Positions 1 to 5,971 of a DNA stretch of 6,107 nt are shown piece by piece. The notes below the pieces were generated by a model. That model did no database searches and had not been told where the DNA came from. It saw only the letters and a list, made by a program, of their open reading frames with translations. This DNA is from Akkermansiaceae bacterium (lineage in GTDB: Bacteria > Verrucomicrobiota > Verrucomicrobiia > Verrucomicrobiales > Akkermansiaceae). The DNA is taken from assembly GCA_903909905.1 (NCBI GenBank), contig CAIVXP010000042.1:1-6107 (forward strand), written 5' to 3'. Position numbers and translations under genes: made by a program. Each line of letters opens with the position of its first letter. Within the stretch, counting starts at the first letter, position 1.

Positions 1-935
1 GGGATCACGCGCTCAAGGTGGATCCGAAATTCGTCATGATCACCGCATGGAACGAATGGATCGCGGGGCTCACCCATTCGATGCAAAGCCCTTGGGTTCA
101 GTGCGATGGGTTCAATGAAGAATTCAGCCGCGACATCGAGCCGATGAGAGGCGGCTTCGGCGATAACTACTATTATCAGGCTATCGCCAACATCAGGCGC
201 TATAAGGGCGTGCCGGGAATTCCCGTTGCCAGCTCTGCCACGCCGGGCGGCGAGAAGAGAGTCATCGACATCAACGGGTCCTTCGACCAGTGGAATGATG
301 TTACCCCGGAATACAAAGGCCATGTGGGCAACACGATCCCGCGCGACTTCGAAGGCTTTGGGGCGGCGCTGAAAACACGCGTCACCATTCCCTCACCGGA
401 TTTCGATGGCAACGGCTCCACATGGCGCGGCCAGGAAGCCCCTCGCTACACCAACAAAACAGGCCGCAACAGCCTGCTTTGCATGAAGGTCTGCCGCGAT
501 CACAACAACATCTACTTCTATGTGCGGACGGAAAATCCGATCACGCCCGCGACCGATCCGAACTGGATGACCTTGCTCATTCGCACTGGCAATCCGGTCA
601 ACCACACCTGGAACGGCTATGACTTTATCATCAACCGCCTTTCGCCGGGAAATGACGACGCGCTGCTCGAGAAAAACAACGGCGGCTGGAATTGGCTGCG
701 GGCGGCAGACATCAAGTTTCGTGTCGAAGGCAACCAGATGCACATGGCCGTGCCTCGCTCAGCGATGTTCAAGATGTCGGAAAACCGCAGCGATCAACTC
801 ACGGCGGATCCGCTGACCTTCGATTTCAAGTGGCTCGACAACATCAAACTGCCTGACGACTTGACGGTGCTTTACACCGATGGTGATACCGCGCCGAGCG
901 GTCGTTTCAGGTTCCGCTACATCGCTGAGAAATAG
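1..935 (+). CDS. GH99/WbsX-like glycoside hydrolase, C-terminal part, with CBM9-like domain (5' partial)
   Basis: Only the 3' part is present: the frame is open from base 3 to the TAG at 933-935, giving about 310 residues. Counting from base 3, residues 10-70 are the end of a GH99/WbsX-like barrel, with the motif ITAWNEW (Glu at 18, a candidate catalytic or substrate-contacting residue) followed by FNEEFSRDIEP and DNYYYQ, a signature I associate with such proteins in Planctomycetes and Verrucomicrobia. Residues about 86-310 resemble a CBM9-like carbohydrate-binding beta-sandwich: it starts with INGSFDQWNDV and contains NIYFYVRTENP, DPNWMTLLI and GYDFIINR. Family knowledge suggests an exported glycan-active enzyme, but the N-terminus and any signal peptide lie outside the window and the substrate cannot be read. 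The GTG at 18 is not taken as the start because it falls inside the conserved barrel strand. The gene is followed 4 nt later by rhaM on the same strand, so the two are probably co-transcribed. Confidence 0.8.
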   Translation, partial: DHALKVDPKFVMITAWNEWIAGLTHSMQSPWVQCDGFNEEFSRDIEPMRGGFGDNYYYQAIANIRRYKGVPGIPVASSATPGGEKRVIDINGSFDQWNDVTPEYKGHVGNTIPRDFEGFGAALKTRVTIPSPDFDGNGSTWRGQEAPRYTNKTGRNSLLCMKVCRDHNNIYFYVRTENPITPATDPNWMTLLIRTGNPVNHTWNGYDFIINRLSPGNDDALLEKNNGGWNWLRAADIKFRVEGNQMHMAVPRSAMFKMSENRSDQLTADPLTFDFKWLDNIKLPDDLTVLYTDGDTAPSGRFRFRYIAEK

Positions 936-939
936 TCTT

Positions 940-1257
940 ATGAAAATCCGCAAAGCCTTTCTTATGTCGGTGAATGCTGGTGCCGAGGAGGAATACATCA
1001 AAAGGCACAATCCGATCTGGCCCGATTTGGAACAGGTGCTGAAGACCCATGGCGTTTCAAATTATTCGATTTTTTTCGAGGCGGAGACACATCGGCTTTT
1101 TGCCTACGCGGAAATCGAGGACGAGGATCAATGGGCGGCCATTGCCTCAACCCAAGTTTGTCAAAAATGGTGGCAGCACATGGCGGAAGTCATGCCCTCG
1201 CACACCGACTGCAGCCCCCTGAGCACGCCGCTGCGGGAAGTTTTTCATCTCGCATAG
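940..1257 (+). CDS. rhaM: L-rhamnose mutarotase
   Basis: The 105-residue product interconverts the alpha and beta anomers of L-rhamnose in the cytoplasm, supplying the anomer used by rhamnose isomerase. It matches E. coli RhaM (104 residues) as I remember it along the whole length: RKAF near the start, EEYIKRHNPIWPDLE, ASTQVCQKWWQHM, and an end in REVFHLA. The active-site Tyr and His of the family (Tyr18 and His22 in E. coli) correspond to Tyr19 and His23, and the paired Trp are 77-78. The ATG at 940 is preferred over an upstream in-frame start at 880, which would overlap the preceding gene and add 20 residues absent from the family. Only a weak GAGA (927-930) precedes it as a possible ribosome binding site. 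It lies between two glycosidase-type genes, with gaps of 4 and 15 nt, which suggests that the operon's glycan yields L-rhamnose. The family is specific enough that the call is firm. Confidence 0.95.
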   Translation: MKIRKAFLMSVNAGAEEEYIKRHNPIWPDLEQVLKTHGVSNYSIFFEAETHRLFAYAEIEDEDQWAAIASTQVCQKWWQHMAEVMPSHTDCSPLSTPLREVFHLA

Positions 1258-1272
1258 AATAACAGCAACTTA

Positions 1273-4200
1273 ATGAAAAATTTACTCATCAACACCCTCG
1301 TCAACCTCTGTACATGGTCCGCAATGCATGCAGGCGAAATCGCGGTTGAGTTTAAAAAACTTCCTACGGATAAGTGGTCGGCGGTCATCCCTGCCGAGAA
1401 AGGATTGTCCGCTGAATGGGAGCGTTCTTTGTATGATCGCGGCGCTCCTCGGAGTTACACGGGTGAGGCTTTGATGAACATCGGCATGCCCGTTGGCGGC
1501 ATCACCACGGGCAGCTTGGTCTATCTTGGTGGTGACGGAAAACTTTGGAACTGGGATATTTTCAACCGCCCTTTGAACGGTGTGCTGCCGCGTCAGATCC
1601 AGTACAAGGATCGTTCATGGCACGGACTTCCCAAGGGGCTCGGTGCCTGGCAGGGCGGCAACTATGTCGAACCTGTAAGAAATCAGCCCTCACCGTTCGA
1701 GCAAGGTTTTGCGATCAAAATCACCATCGATGGCAATGAACAAATTCGCACGCTCGACCGCAAGGGTTGGAAAAATGTCGTGTTCACGGGTGCTTATCCT
1801 TTCGGTACTGTCAGTTACTCCGATCCAGATTGCCCAATCAAAGTGACGCTGGAGGCGTACTCGCCATTTTGTCCGCTGAGTTACGATGACTCCAGCTATC
1901 CCGCGACGGTGATGAGTTATCGCGTGGAAAACATCGGCGCGAAGCAAGTGGAAGTGGAGATCGGCGGATGGCTGGAAAACCCGGTTCTCATCGACACGAT
2001 TGGAAATTATCCGGGCCTGGTGCGCACCAACTCGGTCAATTCCAAGGGCAGTGCAGTCATGGTAGTGAGTCGGGCGGAATATCCTACCGATGCGAAGTTG
2101 AGCCGCCCCGACATCGTGTTCGAAGATTTTGAGAAAACCACCTATGATGGCTGGGATGTTGAAGGCGCGGCTTTTGTCAAAGGGCCCATCGCCAAACAGG
2201 ACATGCCGGCCCATATTGGCGAAACCGGCTTGAGTGGTGATCGCTCTGTCAACTCGCATGCCTCGGCTCCCGGTGATCCTGCGAATCCTCCCGACCCCGC
2301 GAAAGATTCGCTTACCCGAGATGCGGCGACTGGAAAGCTCATCAGCAAGCCATTCGTCATCGAGCGCAACTTCATTAGCTTTTTGATCGGAGGTGGAAAT
2401 GCTAATGCCGCAGTCCGTTTGCTTGTGGATGGACAGGTTGTGCAAAGTGTCGGCGGGGCCAACAGCAGCATGATGCGCGAGGCGTCCTTCAACGTCATGT
2501 CGCTGGCCGGCAAGACCGCGAGACTTGAGATCATCGATCAGGCAAGCAGCGGGTGGGGCCACATCAGCGTGGATCAAATTGTTTTCAAGGACAGTGCGGT
2601 TCCACCGCAGAAGCAACGCGATTGGGGAAGTATGGCGCTGGCGGCCATCGGTGGAAACAAGGCTCGTGGCAGCGCGCAGCTCGCCACCGCAGCTGAGCAG
2701 TCCGTCTTTGATGCCGAGGGTGCTGCGAGCGCATCGTCTCCAGCCGGCAAGCCCCTGATCGGCGGAGTCACCGAATCGCTCACTCTCGCACCCGGTTCAT
2801 TCGGCAAGGCCGCGTTTGTGATTGCATGGCATTTTGCGAATTCGATCGAAACCGTCAAAGGTTCTGAGACAGGCCATGGTTTCGGAAAACGCTTCAAGGA
2901 TGCGGCGGAGGTGGCGAGCGACATCGTCGCGAATGCCGATCGTCTCGATGAAACAACCCGGCTGTGGAATGAAACTTGGTACGACTCCACGCTGCCTTAT
3001 TGGTTTTTGGAGCGAGCCATGATTCCGCTGAATGCATTGGCCTCGCCGACTTGCTACCGTTTTGCTGACGGACGCTTTTACACCTACGAAGGCATTCGCA
3101 GTTGCGCCGGACATCCAAACCACGTCTGGCACTATGCTCAGGCCCATGCGCGGCTTTTTCCGGAATTGGAACAGGATGTGATCGAGCGCGTGTGGTATGG
3201 CTTTGGCTTCAAGCCGGATGGCTCGATGGCGTATCGTGGTGAAATCGGTGGGGACAGCGCGATCGACGGTCACTGCGGCGTGATCCTTTGCGTGTTGCGT
3301 GCGCATCAGACGAACCCCGACGATCAAATGCTTAAGCGCCTTTGGCCGCGCGTCAAAAAATCCATCGAGTATGCCAACGCATGCGACCGCGATGGCGATG
3401 GTTTGCTCGACACACCCATGCTCACCACGCTCGATGAACCATGGCATGGAGTGATCCCATGGGTCAGCGGGCTCTATATTGCCGCTCTCAAGGCTGGCGA
3501 GCAGATGGCCTTGGAAATGGGCGAGGCGGAGTTTGCCGCCGATTGCCGCGCGAGGGCCGAGAAAGGTCGCGCAGCGATGGATGCGAAGCTGTTCAATGGC
3601 GAGTGGTTCATCCAAATTCCCGATCCGGAAAACCCGAAGAAACTCGGCGCTTATGAAACGGTCCACATCGATCAAGTGATGGGTCAAGGATGGGCATGGC
3701 AGGTCGGTCTTGGGCGCGTGCTCAATGAAGACACCACCCGGTCTGCACTACGCTCGTTGTGGAAATACAACTTCGCGCGCAATCTGGATGCGTACGATGC
3801 ACAAGCCGACCCCAAAGGTCGCCCCTATTACACCGATGGCGAGGGTGGAATGGTTTTGACCGCCAATGCTCTGGGCCGTGAGACGCCATTCGGAGTTTAT
3901 TCCGGTTTTGCCTGCTACCTCAATGAGACGATGAACGGCTTCGAATACCAAGCGGCTGCGCACATGATCGCCGAAGGTATGGTCAAGGAGGGCATGGCAG
4001 TCATCAAGACCCTCGACGAGCGTTATGACGGCAACAAGCGCAACCCTTTCAACGAAGTGGAGTGTGGCGATCATTATGCCCGCTCGATGGCCAGCTACGG
4101 CGCACTCATCGCCATCACTGGATTCGAATGCCACGGCCCAAAGCACCACATCGGGTTTGCGCCAAAGTTGAATCCGGAAAATTTCAAGGCGCCCTTCACC

Positions 4201-4473
4201 ACCGCCGAAGGGTGGGGCACTTACCGTCAGAAAATCACCGACGGCAAGATGTTTGCGCAGCTCGCAGTGAAATACGGCAAGGTCCCGTTGCGTACGATGT
4301 CGCTGGTGCATGCCGCCGCAAAAACGCCGCTAAAAGTCTCCGCAACGATCGATGGAAAAAATCTTGCCGTTACTGTCGAAGAAAAGGGCGGCTCGGTGAA
4401 CATCACCTTCGGCCCCGACATTGAGATCCAAGCCGGGCAAAAATTGGAAGTCGCGCTCTCTTCGGGCCCTTGA
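1273..4473 (+). CDS. GH116-family glycosidase (DUF608 / GBA2-like) with inserted carbohydrate-binding-like module
   Basis: The 1066-residue protein belongs to the family of retaining beta-glucosidases, beta-xylosidases and non-lysosomal glucosylceramidases. Residues 1-20 look like a weak signal peptide (Lys2, hydrophobic stretch, possible cleavage after MHA), so export is likely. The N-terminal beta-domain starts near residue 65 (MNIGMPVGGITTGSLVYLGGDG). It is interrupted at about 283-440 by an extra module (FEDFEKTTYDGW through WGHISVDQIVF) resembling one I associate with GH32 enzymes in these phyla, then resumes to about 560. The helical catalytic domain covers about 575-985. By motif alignment to remembered GH116 sequences, Glu606 (TYEGI) is the nucleophile and Asp721 (TTLDEPW) the acid/base, with Thr719 two residues before it. 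Glu928 and Arg937 (NEVECGDHYARS) keep the 9-residue spacing of the sugar-O6-binding pair Glu777/Arg786 of TxGH116. DRDGDGLLD (705-713) is a possible metal loop. The true substrate is not readable; the usual database name glucosylceramidase probably misleads here. The TAG of rhaM is in frame 15 nt upstream and fixes the 5' limit. Confidence 0.88.
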   Translation: MKNLLINTLVNLCTWSAMHAGEIAVEFKKLPTDKWSAVIPAEKGLSAEWERSLYDRGAPRSYTGEALMNIGMPVGGITTGSLVYLGGDGKLWNWDIFNRPLNGVLPRQIQYKDRSWHGLPKGLGAWQGGNYVEPVRNQPSPFEQGFAIKITIDGNEQIRTLDRKGWKNVVFTGAYPFGTVSYSDPDCPIKVTLEAYSPFCPLSYDDSSYPATVMSYRVENIGAKQVEVEIGGWLENPVLIDTIGNYPGLVRTNSVNSKGSAVMVVSRAEYPTDAKLSRPDIVFEDFEKTTYDGWDVEGAAFVKGPIAKQDMPAHIGETGLSGDRSVNSHASAPGDPANPPDPAKDSLTRDAATGKLISKPFVIERNFISFLIGGGNANAAVRLLVDGQVVQSVGGANSSMMREASFNVMSLAGKTARLEIIDQASSGWGHISVDQIVFKDSAVPPQKQRDWGSMALAAIGGNKARGSAQLATAAEQSVFDAEGAASASSPAGKPLIGGVTESLTLAPGSFGKAAFVIAWHFANSIETVKGSETGHGFGKRFKDAAEVASDIVANADRLDETTRLWNETWYDSTLPYWFLERAMIPLNALASPTCYRFADGRFYTYEGIRSCAGHPNHVWHYAQAHARLFPELEQDVIERVWYGFGFKPDGSMAYRGEIGGDSAIDGHCGVILCVLRAHQTNPDDQMLKRLWPRVKKSIEYANACDRDGDGLLDTPMLTTLDEPWHGVIPWVSGLYIAALKAGEQMALEMGEAEFAADCRARAEKGRAAMDAKLFNGEWFIQIPDPENPKKLGAYETVHIDQVMGQGWAWQVGLGRVLNEDTTRSALRSLWKYNFARNLDAYDAQADPKGRPYYTDGEGGMVLTANALGRETPFGVYSGFACYLNETMNGFEYQAAAHMIAEGMVKEGMAVIKTLDERYDGNKRNPFNEVECGDHYARSMASYGALIAITGFECHGPKHHIGFAPKLNPENFKAPFTTAEGWGTYRQKITDGKMFAQLAVKYGKVPLRTMSLVHAAAKTPLKVSATIDGKNLAVTVEEKGGSVNITFGPDIEIQAGQKLEVALSSGP
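2119..2592 (+). other. Inserted carbohydrate-binding-like beta-sandwich module within the GH116 gene
   Basis: This segment encodes residues about 283-440 and splits the GH116 N-terminal domain. It begins with FEDFEKTTYDGWDVEG and ends with GWGHISVDQIVFKD. In between are a Pro/Asp-rich loop (PGDPANPPDPAKDS), the strand pair NFISFLIGGGN and VRLLVDGQVV, and GKTARLEIIDQ. The pattern of closing strands followed by GH(I)xVDxI is what I recall from lectin-like modules attached to GH32 enzymes and to various planctomycete and verrucomicrobial exported proteins. Binding of glycan is inferred, not shown. Domain borders are approximate. Confidence 0.6.
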
Positions 4474-4499
4474 TCACAAGAACCGAGCTGCCCGTTTTT
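4463..4499 (+). terminator. Candidate intrinsic terminator overlapping the GH116 stop codon
   Basis: CGGGC at 4463-4467 can pair with GCCCG at 4490-4494, directly followed by five T (4495-4499). Inside the loop, CTTG (4469-4472) pairs with CAAG (4477-4480) around ATCA, giving a small nested hairpin. The outer stem is only 5 bp with an uneven loop, so this is weaker than a textbook terminator. It lies where one is needed, at the end of the plus-strand operon facing the convergent minus-strand gene. It begins before the TGA at 4471-4473. No comparable hairpin with a T tract was seen for the minus-strand unit in 4474-4586. Confidence 0.35.
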
Positions 4500-4586
4500 C
4501 TGCAGGCGTGGTCGTGTTTAGGGAAACAGGTTTCACCGTCACGGCGACCCTAGCCTCTCAATCGGGGCTGACGCAGCGGCGTGCGC
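4474..4586. other. Convergent intergenic region
   Basis: These 113 nt separate the 3' ends of the plus-strand glycosidase operon and the minus-strand aldolase gene. Apart from the end of the candidate plus-strand terminator, only short inverted repeats are visible: GAAA-CAGG-TTTC near 4522-4533 and a 4-bp ACGC/GCGT pair near 4570-4582. Neither is convincing as a terminator. No small gene is supported. Confidence 0.5.
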
Positions 4587-5669
4587 TCACTTCATCGATG
4601 CGATGATCTGATCGGTGAGGGCTTGGACGAGTTTTTCCGCCTCGGGATCGAGGGCGGCTTTGGCGGAGGCTGCCGGCTTGGAATCGCCGATTTGGCAAAC
4701 TGTGCCGGGTTGGAAGTCCGAGTTGTCGCAGAGCTGGCATTCGGTCCATGTGGCACGTTTGTCGTCCATGCCGAGAGTTTTGCGCAGAGCGATGAGCTCC
4801 TTGGCTTGTCCGCCGGTGATGGTGAGGAGCCTGCCGCCATTGAGCTGGGATGCGACCCAGACGGTTTTGCAGTAGGCCTCGACGTTTTCCATTTTCCAGT
4901 AGGCGTCCTCGATGTCCTTGCCCCAGGTGATCACGCCGTGGTTGGCCATGAGCACGGCCATGTGTTGGATCGCAGCGTTGCCTACGACTTCGGCGTTGGC
5001 GGGAGTGCCCGGAGTGCGGTACTCGGCGATGCCGATTTGGCCGAGGAAGACCTCCGCTTCGGGGATCATGCAAGTCGGGGGCTGGACGCCGGCGACCGCG
5101 AAGGCGGTGCCGTGTGGCGGGTGGGCGTGGCAGCAGGCTTTCGCCTTGGGCTGCTTTTTCATGATGGCGAGGTGCGTCATGCACTCCGAGGTGCGCTTGA
5201 ATTTGCCGGCAAGCTGGTTGCCATCGAGATCGACGAGGCAGATTTGCTCGACGGTCATGAAACCTTTCGAAACGAGAGTGGGGGTGCAAAGGACGAGGCC
5301 ATCGCCGACGCGTAGCGTGAGGTTGCCGCCGTTGCCGTCGGTGTATTCGCGGGCCCACATGCGTTTGCCGATGTCGACCATGCGTTGCTTGAGCACTTCG
5401 ATTGCGGGTGAGCGGAAGAAGGCTTGGATTTCGGCGGGGGTTTTCGGATCTGAGCCGGGTTTCCAAGTGAACTCGTAATCGGGCAGAATCGGCTCGGTTG
5501 TAGCGGCGGCGGATGCGCCAGCTGCGCCGCCGCGGATCGGGCCGAGGCCATCGCGCAGCGTGTCTTTCGCGGAAGGGGTGAGAACGGCGTCGGCTGGAAT
5601 GTCGGCAGCGGATTTGCCGGACTTCAGGAGTGCTTCGATGTCAGCGGCGGTGAAGACTTTTTTTGTCAT
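4587..5669 (-). CDS. Class II aldolase (L-fuculose/L-rhamnulose-1-phosphate type), probably microcompartment-encapsulated
   Basis: The 360-residue protein would cleave L-fuculose-1-phosphate or L-rhamnulose-1-phosphate into DHAP and L-lactaldehyde. The aldolase core spans about 82-300. His181, His183 (CCHAHPPHGT) and His244 (ANHGVITWG) match the three zinc-binding His of FucA, and Glu162 (RTSECMTH) its catalytic acid (Glu73 in E. coli). GGNLTLR (114-120) is the usual early glycine loop. Plain FucA is about 215 residues, so roughly 80 residues are added at the N-terminus and 60 at the C-terminus. Residues 1-45 contain IPADAVLTPSAKDTL, close to the start of EutT, then an Ala/Gly/Ser linker (47-58). 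The C-terminal part has CQLCD (311-315), Cys325, an Ala-rich linker and a final helix (DPEAEKLVQALTDQIIASM). Such appended helices usually target enzymes into microcompartments. The start overlaps the stop of the vertex protein gene by 4 nt (ATGA), indicating translational coupling. No Shine-Dalgarno motif is visible. Which sugar phosphate is used cannot be decided from the sequence. Confidence 0.88.
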   Translation of the reverse strand: MTKKVFTAADIEALLKSGKSAADIPADAVLTPSAKDTLRDGLGPIRGGAAGASAAATTEPILPDYEFTWKPGSDPKTPAEIQAFFRSPAIEVLKQRMVDIGKRMWAREYTDGNGGNLTLRVGDGLVLCTPTLVSKGFMTVEQICLVDLDGNQLAGKFKRTSECMTHLAIMKKQPKAKACCHAHPPHGTAFAVAGVQPPTCMIPEAEVFLGQIGIAEYRTPGTPANAEVVGNAAIQHMAVLMANHGVITWGKDIEDAYWKMENVEAYCKTVWVASQLNGGRLLTITGGQAKELIALRKTLGMDDKRATWTECQLCDNSDFQPGTVCQIGDSKPAASAKAALDPEAEKLVQALTDQIIASMK

Positions 5670-5971
5670 GGTGTGGGTGGTGAATAGTGGAGTGAATCGA
5701 AAATGGCGACGGTGATGGCGTCGATGGGGATGTCGTAATCGAAAGGTGCGGTGGCTTCGGCTCCTTCGACGATGCCGACGATGGCACCATCATCGGCGCC
5801 GAGTGAGTCATAGGTGACGAGTGAAGATTCGCTCGAAATGGCGGGTGGGGTGCTGCAAGCGGTGTTGAAGTCGCGTGCGGCGAGCGGATTGCAAATCAAC
5901 CAGCGGCCTCCTTTGTAGGAGGGGTCCTGGTGGCTTAGGGTGACCCGGCCGATGACTTGGGCGATGCGCAT
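5666..5971 (-). CDS. EutN/CcmL-family bacterial microcompartment vertex protein (BMC-P)
   Basis: The 101-residue product has the normal length of a BMC-P subunit, which forms pentamers capping the vertices of the polyhedral protein shell. It starts MRIAQVIGRVTLSHQDPSYKG, followed by RWLICNPL (23-30), the typical first strands of the family. The family's central signature is present as YDSLGADDGAIVGIVEG (54-70), then an Ala/Pro segment and IPIDAITVAIFD (81-92), matching the usual PxDAxxVxIID end. An in-frame TAA (5974-5972) directly abuts the ATG, so the start cannot be further upstream. No Shine-Dalgarno motif is visible in the pyrimidine-rich leader. The 4-nt overlap with the aldolase gene links shell and cargo in one operon. 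Planctomycete-Verrucomicrobium microcompartment loci usually carry several BMC-P paralogues; which one this is cannot be told here. Confidence 0.9.
   Translation of the reverse strand: MRIAQVIGRVTLSHQDPSYKGGRWLICNPLAARDFNTACSTPPAISSESSLVTYDSLGADDGAIVGIVEGAEATAPFDYDIPIDAITVAIFDSLHYSPPTP

Noticed and set aside
18..20. GTG as the true start of the first gene
   Set aside because: The conserved barrel strand leading to the NEW motif is already under way here and the frame is open to the window edge, so the gene is truncated by the window.
880..939. A longer N-terminus for the rhamnose mutarotase starting at 880
   Set aside because: It would overlap the upstream gene and add 20 residues absent from RhaM; the ATG at 940 gives the family's usual length and start.
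1690..2616. A 308-residue minus-strand open frame
   Set aside because: It lies wholly antisense to the GH116 gene and shows no domain or conserved motif.
2797..3687. A 296-residue minus-strand open frame
   Set aside because: It is antisense to the GH116 catalytic domain, whose plus-strand motifs are unmistakable.
4581..5315. A 244-residue plus-strand open frame
   Set aside because: It is the antisense of the aldolase gene, with Gly/Asp/Ala-biased composition and no recognisable domain.
4558..5466. A 302-residue minus-strand open frame antiparallel in register to the aldolase gene
   Set aside because: The translation is extremely rich in Arg, His, Pro and Ser with no family resemblance, typical of a shadow of a GC-rich gene; the other minus-strand frame encodes a clear class II aldolase.
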